Below are positions 1-9,432 of a DNA stretch of 64,000 nucleotides, piece after piece. Each line of letters begins with the position of its first letter. The first letter of the stretch is position 1. The translations under genes and the position numbers were made by a program. The stretch comes from Melissococcus plutonius ATCC 35311. Lineage in GTDB: Bacteria > Bacillota > Bacilli > Lactobacillales > Enterococcaceae. The DNA is taken from positions 481,001 to 545,000 of the forward strand of contig NC_015516.1 of assembly GCF_000270185.1 (NCBI RefSeq). The letters run 5' to 3'. The notes beneath the pieces were generated by a model that made no database searches, had not been told where the DNA came from, and saw only the letters and a list, made by a program, of their open reading frames with translations.

Positions 1-1
1 C

Positions 2-1099
2 TACAAAACAGTTTATGTAAATTTAACAAAAGGCCTTCATAAAATTAAATTGATGCATGATGGAAAAGATCAAAGTGGAAAAGAACAAGGATCTGTTTTG
101 GCCGCTACGTTAGACAAAATGGATCTTTCATTAGTGAGTGAAAACAAGAATACGATCCATGTCTCAGCAGAAGAGTTGACGAGTGCAGACAGTGATTTCT
201 TTTTCGATAATTCTTATGATTATACTAGTGGTTCTGGTTATGCGAAAGGAAAAGGAAAACTAGATTTTTATGTGAATGTTCCAAAAGATGGTTATTATGA
301 ATTAAAATTAGCGGCAAGTGGGGGAGCAGCAACGATTTATAAAAAAGAAATGATCTATGCCAAAGATGCAAAAGCAGAAAGTAAAGTGGAATTTGAATGG
401 CTACCAATTTCTAAGTTTGAAGTACCAAAAGACCAACGATTGACAAAAGTAAATGCAAATTCTGTTTATCTGGCTGCTGGAGTCAATCATTTAGAACTTC
501 GAACTAATGAAGAGCTAGCTATTGATTATTTTGACTTTCACTGGAAAGAAAAACATACAGCAAAAAAAGAAATAACTATTCAGGCAGAAGAAGTCTACCT
601 ACAAAAAAATGCTGAAAATAAAGATAGCTATCCATATTTACCAGGAAGTACAGCTACACCGCAAATTATTGAGACTCCTTATGCTTCAAATGGAAAAGCT
701 ATAGAAGGATTTCAAGGTGGAAAAAATAATTCCCTTTCTTTCAATGTTAAGGTAGAAAATGAAGGTGCCTATATTTTATCTATCTTTTATGCAAATAATG
801 AGCCAGCACCTGTAATGAAAAATCATAACGATCAAAATTATATTCATCCGTATAATACAGACTTAGTTGAACGATATGCACAAATTTCGGTCAATAATCA
901 GACACCCCAAACGATCTATTTTAGAAATACGCTTAGCTGGGATGTTTATAAAAATAGAATTATTAAAGTTAATTTGAAAAAAGGAAACAACAAAATCACT
1001 TTATCTAATGACAATTCATATAAATTTAGTTCAATCCAAGATGACTTTACACCAAGATTTGATAAATTTGTTCTAGCTCCATTGGTGTATAAACACTAA
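2..1099 (+). CDS. C-terminal part of a large carbohydrate-binding-module protein (5' end outside window)
   Basis: The reading frame is open from base 2 through the left edge, so this is the 3' end of a longer gene; the internal ATG at 50 is not a start. The visible 365 or so residues look like two to three beta-sandwich carbohydrate-binding repeats of the CBM6/CBM35 kind: each has an ITIQAEE-like or NTIHVSAEE-like strand, a GYYELKL or GAYILSI strand, and a terminal (A)GVNHLELR or KKGNNKITL strand followed by an acidic-aromatic DYFDF or RFDKF motif. No catalytic domain, anchor or membrane segment is visible here. Such modules are usually C-terminal attachments of secreted glycan hydrolases, which would fit the glycan-degrading genes downstream. 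The catalytic part and exact family cannot be named from this fragment. A hairpin terminator follows at 1121. Confidence 0.7.
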   Translation, partial: YKTVYVNLTKGLHKIKLMHDGKDQSGKEQGSVLAATLDKMDLSLVSENKNTIHVSAEELTSADSDFFFDNSYDYTSGSGYAKGKGKLDFYVNVPKDGYYELKLAASGGAATIYKKEMIYAKDAKAESKVEFEWLPISKFEVPKDQRLTKVNANSVYLAAGVNHLELRTNEELAIDYFDFHWKEKHTAKKEITIQAEEVYLQKNAENKDSYPYLPGSTATPQIIETPYASNGKAIEGFQGGKNNSLSFNVKVENEGAYILSIFYANNEPAPVMKNHNDQNYIHPYNTDLVERYAQISVNNQTPQTIYFRNTLSWDVYKNRIIKVNLKKGNNKITLSNDNSYKFSSIQDDFTPRFDKFVLAPLVYKH

Positions 1100-1120
1100 G
1101 AGGCAATAGCAGTTTGAATC

Positions 1121-1169
1121 GTTCTCTAAAAGTGGTGTAAAATTGCCAAGCTTTTAGAGAACTTTTGAT
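1121..1169 (+). terminator. Rho-independent terminator of the CBM gene
   Basis: Perfect 12-bp arms (GTTCTCTAAAAG at 1121-1132 and its complement at 1151-1162), an 18-nt loop and a short T run, 22 bases after the stop codon. Confidence 0.8.
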
Positions 1170-1921
1170 TATGAAATAACAAAAATAATATAAAAAACTA
1201 CAAATAAAGATGAATTTTATTGATAATAATTAAAAAATTTAGCTATTTTTCCAGTTTTTAATGATTGTTTTCTGATTTTATGTTTAAAAATTTATTTAAT
1301 AAATTAAAAAAACACTATCAAATTTCCATAGTATAAAGAGAAGAAATAAACATTTTTATCTAGTTTCATTTTCTATATTTTATTATTAAGATTTTTATAA
1401 TTGTTATATTTTGTATAAGCAAAATAAAAAACTATTTTTTAACTATTTGTATTGTTTTTATGATAGAATAAAAGCTATAATGATCATTAATTCTTAAATT
1501 ATAGAGAACAATACTTGAACGTATGCTCTAATATTTAGAAAAGAAAAAGATTAATTTTATAATTTTAAATACGTCAGTTATTTTGTTATATAATTAAATT
1601 TGATAAAAAATAAAGAGAAATTAAAGTGATAAAATTAATCAAGAAAACTTATTGTCAATTTACTTATCGATTTATTGGAAAAACTAATTGAAATCGTTTA
1701 CTTCGCATTTCTATTTTTTGTTTAACTAGGATTATTGAATAGAACGGATATATTGTCATTGTATAGATGGATTAAATCACAAATAATTTTTTGCTAAGTT
1801 CATGCTATAAAAAAGTAACTAAATCGCTTTATCAAACAAACGATCAAGTAAATAAGCTATGAAAAACTATATAAATAAAAAATAAAATATTAAGTATCAT
1901 TTTAATCTTGTTTAAAGTTAA
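1170..1921. other. AT-rich intergenic stretch without a recognisable gene
   Basis: About 750 bases with frequent stops in all frames. The only item I can point to is a cre-like 14-mer at 1689-1702. No RNA gene or repeat is evident. It may contain the eroded remains of a gene upstream of the small membrane-protein remnant. Confidence 0.5.
1689..1702 (+). promoter_or_regulatory. cre-like CcpA site
   Basis: TGAAATCGTTTACT matches the catabolite-responsive element consensus TGWNANCGNTNWCA at 13 of 14 positions. It lies nearly 700 bases before the fucO-like gene, so its target is unclear. Matches of this quality also occur by chance in AT-rich DNA. Confidence 0.3.
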
Positions 1922-2186
1922 AATAATTTTTATACATTTGATGATTTAAAACCAAACTATAAAGAAAGAAATGAAGAGATTAATCGACTAGAACAACTGA
2001 TAAATTTTTGAGGATGAAAGAAGATTGAATAAAGAGTTAAAAGAAAATATAACTTGGATTTGTATGCTGATTGGAACGATTATTGGTATATTGGTTGGAT
2101 CGATATTTAATCTGGATGTATCAGTTACTACTGCTTTTGGTATGATAGTAGGATATCTATTCGGATTAATGATGTTTATGTATTAA
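1922..2186 (+). pseudogene. Remnant of a small membrane protein, frameshifted
   Basis: Two coding-like pieces sit in different frames. The first (1922-2008) reads a charged stretch ending RNEEINRLEQLINF and stops at TGA 2009-2011. The second (2010-2186) continues naturally as EDERRLNKELKENITW, followed by two glycine-rich hydrophobic segments (WICMLIGTIIGILVGSIF and AFGMIVGYLFGLMMFMY) before TAA 2184-2186. Removing one T of the T5 run at 2005-2009 joins them into one coiled-coil plus two-helix membrane protein of about 87 residues. No convincing start codon or ribosome site remains upstream. A shorter product from TTG 2025 (53 residues) is possible in principle. The family is not recognised. 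Confidence 0.5.
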
Positions 2187-2387
2187 AGTAATCTGTTTAT
2201 GTTCTTTATATAAAGATTTCAATTTTTAAGTCACTTATTACAAAATAGTTAACAGACAAGGGAGTAGACATAGTTGGAATTATCTTATCTTATTTTCTAT
2301 ATCAATTTTCTGTAAAAAAATCAATAGGTTACAAACGAATTTTAGCAATTATTTTAATACGAATTATTAAGCTGGAGGCATGGAAAA

Positions 2388-3554
2388 ATGACAGTCAAGC
2401 GCATGATATTAAATGAAACAAGTTATTTTGGAAAAGGAGCTATTGCTGAGATTACAACAGAAGTTAAGAAACGCAACTTCAAGAAAGCTCTAGTTATTAC
2501 GGACAAAGAATTAATGAAAGTTAATGTCGCTACAAAAGTGATTGCTATTTTAAAAGCTGCTAACTTAAATTATGAAATCTTTGATGGCGTTGTTCCAAAT
2601 CCAACCATTGAAGATGTACAAGCTGGAGTTGCGGCTTGTAAGCAGGCTAAAGCTGATTATATTGTAGCGATTGGTGGTGGTTCACCGATCGATACTGCTA
2701 AAGCAATTGGGATTATTATAGAAAATCCAGAATTTTCTGATGTAATTAGTTTAGAAGGAGAAGTAAAAACACAAAAAGCTAGCTTACCCATTTTAGCAAT
2801 ACCAACTACTTCAGGAACAGCGGCTGAGGTTACGATTAATTATGTAATTACCGATGTAAAAAATCATCGTAAATTTGTTTGTATTGATTCTCATGATATT
2901 CCAGTAGTAGCTTTTGTTGATAGTGATATGATGATGGGAATGCCAAAAAATTTATGTGGGGCTACCGGTATGGATGCTTTAACCCATGCCATTGAAGGCT
3001 ATATCACTAAAGGTGCTTGGGAAATGAGTGATATGTTCCATATTAAAGCCATTGAAATCATTGCAAGATCTTTACGAGATTCCTATGCAGGAAAACAACC
3101 GGCTAGAGAAGAAATGGCGTTAGGGCAATATATTGCTGGTATGGGATTTTCGAATGTTGGTTTAGGCTTGGTACATGGCATGGCGCATCCACTTAGCGCC
3201 TGGTATGATATTCCTCATGGTGTAGCTTGTGCTACCTTATTGCCATTAATTATGAATTATAATAAGGCATTTACCGGAGAGAAATATCGAGAAATTGCTA
3301 TTAAATTTAAAGTTAAAGACGCAGAAATCTTACCTCTAGAAGAAGTTCGTGAAAGGGCGGTTGCTGCGGTCAAACAATTAAGCATTGATGTTGGTATTCC
3401 ACAAAATCTGACAGAGCTTGGTGTTAAGAAAAAAGATATTCCAGAAATTGCTAAAGATGCCTTAAATGATGTTACTACACCCGGAAATCCAAGAGAAACA
3501 AATAGAGATGAAATTATTGAGTTATATCAAAAATATTATAAAAAAATTGGCTGA
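2388..3554 (+). CDS. fucO: Iron-dependent group III alcohol dehydrogenase, lactaldehyde reductase type
   Basis: A 388-residue cytoplasmic NAD-dependent dehydrogenase. The FucO family reduces L-lactaldehyde, the product of fucose and rhamnose breakdown, to 1,2-propanediol. Visible marks are the dinucleotide-binding GGGS at 96-99, the PTTSGTAAE loop at 139-147, and the metal ligands expected for the family: D196 and H200 in GATGMDALTHAIEG, H263 in LVHGMAHP and H277 in DIPHG. Length is normal and the frame is intact. ATG 2388 is chosen because GGAGG lies 9 bases upstream; the earlier ATG at 2380 stops after three codons. It stands alone with its own terminator. A link to rhamnose released from rhamnogalacturonan is plausible, but no rhamnose pathway gene is in the window. 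Another short-chain alcohol substrate cannot be excluded. Confidence 0.85.
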   Translation: MTVKRMILNETSYFGKGAIAEITTEVKKRNFKKALVITDKELMKVNVATKVIAILKAANLNYEIFDGVVPNPTIEDVQAGVAACKQAKADYIVAIGGGSPIDTAKAIGIIIENPEFSDVISLEGEVKTQKASLPILAIPTTSGTAAEVTINYVITDVKNHRKFVCIDSHDIPVVAFVDSDMMMGMPKNLCGATGMDALTHAIEGYITKGAWEMSDMFHIKAIEIIARSLRDSYAGKQPAREEMALGQYIAGMGFSNVGLGLVHGMAHPLSAWYDIPHGVACATLLPLIMNYNKAFTGEKYREIAIKFKVKDAEILPLEEVRERAVAAVKQLSIDVGIPQNLTELGVKKKDIPEIAKDALNDVTTPGNPRETNRDEIIELYQKYYKKIG

Positions 3555-3590
3555 TTGGGAATAATCAATCAGCTAATTTTTAGTTTTTTT
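3549..3590 (+). terminator. Terminator overlapping the fucO stop codon
   Basis: GCTGATTG at 3550-3557 pairs with CAATCAGC at 3566-3573 and is followed by a broken T-rich tail. The TGA stop codon is inside the 5' arm. Confidence 0.75.
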
Positions 3591-4043
3591 ATATCAAATA
3601 GACAATCTTCTGATATCTTATTTTTCTAATTATCCAATTCATGAATTTTAAATTCTTTATTTAAAATAAAAAGATAAAAAGATTTTTGATAGAAGTAATT
3701 TAAGATAGGATAAAATGACAAAACAATTATAAAAACGGAAATTAAATAATTTGCTAAAACTCATTAAAAAGCTAACTTAATTAAAATACAGGTAGTTTAT
3801 TTTAATCAAAATATTTTAACGTACTATTTGTTAAAACAATAATTTGAATAAATAAGATAAATAGCTCGTCCATTTATTTGAAATAACTTGTTTTCTTTTC
3901 ATTAGGTTGTATGTTTAAAAGATTTAATAATTACCAAGTTCTTGATATAGATATTTTTTCTATAAGGTAAGTAGCATAAATATCAATACTATTGATGTTT
4001 TTTAATTGTAAATGGATGCTTAAATGGGTTATTTTCTTTACTT
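3591..4043. other. AT-rich intergenic stretch between convergent genes
   Basis: About 450 bases between fucO and the convergent endoglycosidase gene. I see stop-rich AT sequence only, with no gene, RNA or repeat. Confidence 0.5.
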
Positions 4044-4090
4044 AATAAAAGAGTGAAAACTAAATATATAAGATTTTTCACTCTTTTATT
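4044..4090 (-). terminator. Terminator of the endoglycosidase gene (bidirectional form)
   Basis: A 16-bp perfect inverted repeat (arms 4044-4059 and 4075-4090, loop 15 nt), containing GAGTGAAAA and its complement, placed 31 bases past the stop of the minus-strand gene. A- and T-rich arms allow function in both directions. Confidence 0.7.
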
Positions 4091-4121
4091 ATAAAGTTGT
4101 TATTTAGGATGAACGATCTAC

Positions 4122-5084
4122 CTACCTAGTTTTATTTGAATCTTCCTTTATTGTATCAATAATACGGTTTGTCCAAGAAAAATCTGTTTTTGTAATTGTA
4201 TCATCGCCATATTTTTTCCCATCACGATCTATAGCATAGATAAACATGCCACCTTTTGGACCATCAATAGGTTGCCATTTCGCATATAGATAGGCATTAC
4301 TTGTTTTAAATGGTTCATAGGCATCATACCAACGATTTTGGTCCTGTTCTTCAGGAAAGGTAATACCAGGTACAAATTTAGTAGCAGAAATTGTATTACG
4401 ATAGGTTTGCCAGGTTTGATCAAGACTTTTAGTGTCTCTACCGTAAGCCTGTAAAAATAGATAATCAATTTGTGAAGCTATTTCTTTAAATAAATGGTGA
4501 TTATCTTGATTTGTATCATAAATTAATAATTTTGGATGTGAGGTTTCTTGTTTTAATTTTCTATTGAGCGAATAAATAACATGAATGGCTTTTTCTTCTT
4601 GAGATGAAGTCAGATGAGCTTCCATATCAATATCAAGTCCATCTAAATTATAAGGAATAAGGTGTGTTTCAATTAATTTTTGGGCATAATCATCATATTC
4701 TTTTTGGGTGGGTGTTTGTTGCTTGCTTGGAACATCGTATATTTCTTCAATACCTAATGTTTTAATGACCTTTGTGCCACGTTTATGCAGAGTAGGCACA
4801 TAAACATCATGAACAGTTTGCCAGGATTTTTCTTGATTCGTGCCTGGTTTCACGTAGTGAAACAAAGAAACAATATCTAGTCCACTAGGTAGGTCAGTCA
4901 TTGAAATTACATTTTCATATGGCAAATCAGAATTTGCATTTTTTGGCATAGTGATATCTCGCCATATACGATAATAAGCCATAGTAATAGGTTGATGCCT
5001 TGTTTCTGCATGTGTGGTTAAATTAAACATTTCTATAAACATTCCAATAAAAATAAAACTAATAATCAACATTACTTTTTTCAT
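4122..5084 (-). CDS. Secreted GH18 endo-beta-N-acetylglucosaminidase (EndoE/Endo18A type)
   Basis: A 320-residue protein with a signal peptide (lysine-led hydrophobic residues 4-20, likely cleavage after the THA near 26), so it acts outside the cell. The GH18 signature DxxDxDxE is complete: D148-G-L-D-I-D-M-E155, with E155 as the expected proton donor. Members of this family from Enterococcus cut between the two core GlcNAc residues of high-mannose N-glycans and free the glycan from glycoproteins. Length is that of a single catalytic domain. Strong SD (GGGAGGG) precedes ATG 5084. The gene is monocistronic but fits functionally with the mannosidases and ABC importer at 49-64 kb, which would take up and trim the released glycan. 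A chitinase role is less likely given the small size and lack of chitin-binding modules. Confidence 0.85.
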   Translation of the reverse strand: MKKVMLIISFIFIGMFIEMFNLTTHAETRHQPITMAYYRIWRDITMPKNANSDLPYENVISMTDLPSGLDIVSLFHYVKPGTNQEKSWQTVHDVYVPTLHKRGTKVIKTLGIEEIYDVPSKQQTPTQKEYDDYAQKLIETHLIPYNLDGLDIDMEAHLTSSQEEKAIHVIYSLNRKLKQETSHPKLLIYDTNQDNHHLFKEIASQIDYLFLQAYGRDTKSLDQTWQTYRNTISATKFVPGITFPEEQDQNRWYDAYEPFKTSNAYLYAKWQPIDGPKGGMFIYAIDRDGKKYGDDTITKTDFSWTNRIIDTIKEDSNKTR

Positions 5085-5668
5085 CCAAATCCCTCCCCTA
5101 TATTAGATAAGTATTATTATAAACCTAGTGAAAGCATGATGAGAACTAATCTGCTACCCAGACATTGATTTTTTGAATGACTAATTATTATTTTAGAAGT
5201 AAAAAATTTTTTAAACTTTATTTACAGAACAACAAATCAAGACAAATAATAGCATTTCTGCTATAATGACTACAATTTATAAATTTTAATATTCTGTTTC
5301 ATTGGAAATTAAAACAATTTAAATAATTAAATTGTTTTAATCTTTTACTTTTAGTAAATATAAGAAAAATAACTATTAATTTTAAAAGTTAGTACATTTT
5401 AGCAGTTAAGGTAATAAAATAATTCTTAAGGTGAATTTATTTACCTTGATATGAAGCATATTTAATTTTGAAGCTAATAAAATCATAATTGGCTATTATA
5501 TATCGACAGATCGAATTTTCTACAAAATTTACTAGAAAATGATTAAATCAAGAAATCATGCATGAACAACAATTTTATTACTTATAATTTTCTAAATGAA
5601 ATGTAGTAAAAATAATCTTATAGAAATGAGTGTGGATTCATTAAAAAAAACAACGAACAAGATTAGTA
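5085..5668. other. Intergenic region between divergent endoglycosidase and lemA genes
   Basis: About 580 AT-rich bases. A TATAAT at 5262-5267 with a weak AAGACA -35 candidate at 5239-5244 could be a plus-strand promoter for lemA, though it would leave a leader of roughly 350 bases. Another TATAAT (minus strand, 5121-5116) sits just upstream of the endoglycosidase SD. No gene or RNA is recognised. Confidence 0.35.
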
Positions 5669-6220
5669 GTGTTTGGTATATTAGGATTAATTATTATAAT
5701 TGTTATTGGATTTATTATAGGCACCTATAATAGTTTGGCTTCTGAAGAAAATCAGGTAGATACCACTTGGTCTCAGGTGGAAAATGTTATGCAGCGAAGA
5801 GCAGATCTGGTTCCAAACTTGGTGAATAGTGTAAAAGGCAGTATGAAACAAGAACAGAAAGTTTTCAGTGATATTACTCAAGCTCGGAAAAATTATAATA
5901 ACGCAAAATCGCCCAATGAAGAAGTGAAAGCAAATAACCAGTTGGATAGTAGTTTAGGACTTATGATCAATGTCATTCATGAAAATTATCCAAAACTAGC
6001 ATCAAATGATAATGTCAAAACCTTAATGGTTCAGCTAGAAGGCACAGAAAATCGAATCTCTGTTGAAAGACGCAACTATATTCAAGAAGTAAATAATTAT
6101 AATCAGAATATTGTACGTTTTCCCAAAAATATTGTAGCTCGATTGTTTGGATTTGAGAAAAAATCAAACTTTAAAGCAGACGAAAAAGCAAAAAAAGTTC
6201 CTAATGTTAATTTTGATTAG
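5669..6220 (+). CDS. lemA: LemA family membrane-anchored protein
   Basis: A LemA-family protein of 183 residues as read from GTG 5669: an N-terminal membrane helix (FGILGLIIIIVIGFIIG), then the cytoplasmic helical core with the family hallmarks YNSLASEENQVDTTWSQVE and RRADLVPNLVNSVKG, and the RNYIQEVNNYN strand near the end. The function of LemA is unknown. It is commonly paired with a TPM-domain protein, as here (13-base gap). The start is doubtful: GTG 5669 has no SD. ATG 5626 opens a frame MSVDSLKK which, if one A of the A8 run at 5643-5650 were absent, would continue as QRTRLVVFGILG into LemA. So the original 5' end may have been lost to a homopolymer slip, or the run is miscalled. The membrane helix survives with the GTG start. 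Confidence 0.75.
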   Translation: MFGILGLIIIIVIGFIIGTYNSLASEENQVDTTWSQVENVMQRRADLVPNLVNSVKGSMKQEQKVFSDITQARKNYNNAKSPNEEVKANNQLDSSLGLMINVIHENYPKLASNDNVKTLMVQLEGTENRISVERRNYIQEVNNYNQNIVRFPKNIVARLFGFEKKSNFKADEKAKKVPNVNFD

Positions 6221-6232
6221 AGGATTATAAGT

Positions 6233-7625
6233 ATGAAAAGTAATCATTCAGCAAACAATCCTATAGATCCTAAGATAGAAAAAATGAATCAATGGGTCAA
6301 AGAAAGATTTGATCAATTAGGTCGAATCAATCGGTGGCAGTTTTTATTCTATATCTTTTTTCTATTAATAACCATTTTTTTCCTTGGAATCTCTCTTTTG
6401 CCAACGAGTTATAAAAATCATTATCAAAAAGATCAGTTAAATTTAGAGAGACGTATTAGAAAAGCAGAAATTGAGCGGTCTGATATTTTAGCTGGTAAAA
6501 AACAACCTACCACAGCTTCCTTTAAAAAAGTATTGGATGATAACTTAGCTAATTTAGGAGACTATCCAAAAATAGAAGAAAATTATACAGTTACAATTAA
6601 AGATACCAATGAAAAAATCGTATTAAATCAGAATAATATTTTCATATCTGATAATGCAAATATTCTTAATCAAGCAATAAAAGATAAAGTTTATTATTTA
6701 AATAAACAATTAGCAGCTAGTACAAATGGAACACAACTTGAAGTAATTACGATCAATCATTTACCAGAAGGTGAAACGATAGAAAGTTATGCCAATAAAC
6801 TTTTTAATCAACTTGGCATTGGAAATAAAAAAGAGAATAATGGTATTTTATATTTGATTTCAGTTGGAGATCGTAAATTTCATTTAGAGGTAGGATATGG
6901 ATTAGAAAGTTTACTACCCGATGCTAAAGTAGATGATATTATTAATAATAGACAGGTCGTTGATGATTTTAAAAATGATAAATATAGTCAGGGAGTAGAT
7001 CGAGTACTGGATAAGGTGTTTCCAATTATTAATTCAAAGACGGCTTTGGTTGATGCCATGATTGCAAATTTGCATGATGAGAAGCAACAAAAATAATTTA
7101 ACTACCTAAGTGCTATTTTTATATCGTTTATTCTTTGTTTACTGAGTTTACTTTTTATTTATAAAAATAGGACTGTTCATCGACAATTGATTGATATGTA
7201 TGGAAATTTTCTTATAACGATCAGGCATTTGAACCATTCTTCTTCACAGGAAGAGAAAATTCATCAAGTAAAACAAACAGCATTTTATCAATTGGCAGCA
7301 AGTGGTATTTTATTTCTCTATTCTGTCAAACAATTACAAAATGCTATTAAACGTGGTAAAATTTTTATTCAATTTCCTTCAGCCAAAAAGAAAGCATTTG
7401 GCCGTATACTTGTTGGCGATAAACTTTATTCCCATAAAGGAGAGATTCTGACAACCGCCTATCTTATTTCCCTCTATAATTCTGCTAATTGGTTTAACAA
7501 AGATAATAACCGAAGAGGCGGTGGTGGTTTTGGTGGCTTTGGAGGAGGTAGCAGTGGTGGTGGCTCATGGGGGGTCATTTGGAGGTGGTTCGTCTGGTGG
7601 TGGCGGTGCTTCTGGAGGTTGGTGA
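6233..7625 (+). pseudogene. TPM-domain (YgcG-type) membrane protein, broken by a stop and a frameshift
   Basis: The gene encodes an N-terminal membrane helix (about residues 35-58), an extracytoplasmic TPM domain (DNANILNQAIKD to KVFPIINS), a second helix, a DUF2207-like tail and a glycine/serine-rich C terminus, the usual architecture of LemA partners. Two lesions are visible. TAA at 7094-7096 ends translation after residue 287, yet the same frame runs on through FNYLSAIFISFILCLLSLLF and ends in GGGGFGGFGGGSSGGGS. Then an extra G in the G6 run 7569-7574 diverts the tail into an unnatural tryptophan/arginine-rich sequence; removing it gives SFGGGSSGGGGASGGW and a TGA at 7623-7625. The start ATG 6233 has an AGAGGA site. 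A truncated, membrane-anchored TPM domain could still be made from the first segment. Confidence 0.85.
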
Positions 7626-7657
7626 CAATTTACAGGTCAAAATTTATTCATCATTAT

Positions 7658-7698
7658 AAAGTACAGCTAAAATGATTTCTCTTTAGCTGTACTTTTTT
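7658..7698 (+). terminator. Terminator of the lemA-TPM operon
   Basis: Fourteen-bp perfect arms (7658-7671 and 7682-7695, core AGTACAGCTAAA) with a 10-nt loop and a T tail. Confidence 0.85.
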
Positions 7699-7936
7699 AG
7701 CAATTATTAATCAGTATTTATTAAAAATTTTTATTTTTTCATTTGTTAAAAAATAATTAAATAATTCATTTCTACCAGGATTCGCTTTAGGATTTACCTA
7801 TAAAAGTCACCTGGTCGTTTTATTAAATATGCATAGTAAAAAGCAATATTTAAAATTATTATTCATTTATTATTTGTTATAGAATTATTTTAATTCATTA
7901 TTTTGCTAGAAAAACAGTCTTTGATATCCTCTTAGG

Positions 7937-9313
7937 TTATCGTTTTGTTTCTGCTTCCTGTTCAATTTGTTCTAGAGTACGTCCACGGGTTTCTGGTACA
8001 AAGAATTGAACAAATAAAACACCTAATAAACAAATAACACCAAAAATGGCAAAAACAATTTCTTGAGACATATGAGCTGTCATAATCGGAAAAAGTAGAC
8101 CGACTAAAAATGAACCAAGCCAATTAAGAGAAGAAGCTAAGCCAGAAGCTCGTCCTCGAATAGAAAGTGGAAATATTTCTCCAACAATAACCCAAGTTAG
8201 TGGTGCCCAAGTAAATGAATAAAAGGCTACATAAAGAAAAAGGAAAAAGACAATTAAAAAATGATTGGTTGCCGATTTTACTAACATACTTATAACGGCT
8301 GGCAAAATGAAAGATAGGCACATCACAATACCACCAACTTCTAATAAGGTGCGTCAATTGAATTTATCGGCAATAACTAGAAAAAGCAGTGCACCAATAA
8401 GTGAAATGATTCCTTGAATAATTGGCCAAATCAAATCATCACTTGCTGCATGTACTGTAGCTTTTTGAACAATTAGTGGAATATAATAATAAATAGCATT
8501 TGCTCCTTGAAATTGCTGAAAAGCAGCTACACCAATTCCAGCAATAACAAGTGGGCGATACTTGTTTGTAAGTAGGGTTCTCCAACTGGTTGTATGTTGT
8601 GTTTGTTGTGTTTGTTTTGTGGTTGTCAAAATTTCATTTAATTCATTTGTTACTTCATTTGGCTTGCGAATATAACTTAATACTTGTTTAGCTTCATCTA
8701 TTTTATTGATTTGTACTAAAAAACGTGGAGATTCAGGCAAGGCTAGAACACCTAAAAATAAGATTAATCCAGGAATTGAAGCGGCACCTAACATAAACCG
8801 CCAAGTGAATGTTCCTGGTAAATTTTTCAATAAATAATCAACAATATAAGAAGACAACATACCGATAACAATCATCACTTGGTTGATCCCTGAAAGCCTT
8901 CCACGTAAATTGGCAGGAGCCATTTCAGACATATAGGAAGGAACTAAGGCGGAAGCGGCACCAACTGCTAAGCCAAGGCCAATTCTAACAATAATTAAGT
9001 AATATTGTCCTTGATTTGGTGCAACAGCAGATAAAAGCGAACCTGCTATAAAAACAATTGAAGAAATTAGAATCATCTTACGACGACCAAACTTATCGGA
9101 TAATGTACCAGCTAAAGCGCCACCAAAAATGGCACCTAACATAACTGAGGAGGTAATCCAACCGATAATTGCTGCATTGTGCGTCAAATGCCAATCAATT
9201 TGCAAAAAAGGAAGGACACCTGTCATAACACCAATATCGTAGCCAAACAATATGCCGCCAAATGCACCAAAAAAATAAATGTAAGTGGCAGAAATTTTTT
9301 TCTCTTTTTTCAT
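7937..9313 (-). pseudogene. araE: Pentose (arabinose/xylose) H+ symporter of the sugar-porter MFS, split by TGA
   Basis: Twelve-helix sugar porter. The N-terminal part shows the family signatures GYDIGVMTGVLPF, DKFGRRK, RIGLGLAVG, PESPRFLV, and QQFQGANAIYYY. A TGA at minus-strand bases 8356-8354 interrupts the frame after ...LVIADKFN; the same frame continues RTLLEVGGIVMCLSF and runs to PETRGRTLEQIEQE and a stop at 7937. The expected residue there is arginine (CGA to TGA transition, NRRTLLE in relatives). Without the stop the protein would be 458 residues, normal for the family. The loss removes the last four to five helices, so transport is not expected unless the stop is read through. SD AAGGAGTG precedes ATG 9313. 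AraR-type operators upstream and the divergent araA support L-arabinose as substrate. Confidence 0.85.
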
Positions 9314-9385
9314 TTCTTATCACTCCTTACAAGTAATAAAATAGGCTGGTTTCACTTTTTTTGCAAATGATTGCACTTTACTAAT

Positions 9386-9397
9386 ATGTACGTACAT
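9386..9397. promoter_or_regulatory. AraR-type operator 1
   Basis: ATGTACGTACAT, a perfect palindrome matching the core of Bacillus AraR boxes (TTGTACGTACAA). It is the member of the pair nearer the symporter gene. Confidence 0.7.
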
Positions 9398-9432
9398 AAA
9401 ATGGCTTTTTTGATTAAATTTCTATTTATCTA

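Noticed and set aside
7500-7625. Tryptophan/arginine-rich C terminus of the TPM protein as a new antimicrobial-like tail
   Set aside because: It is a frameshift translation of a glycine/serine-rich tail; removing one G restores GGGSSGGGGASGGW.
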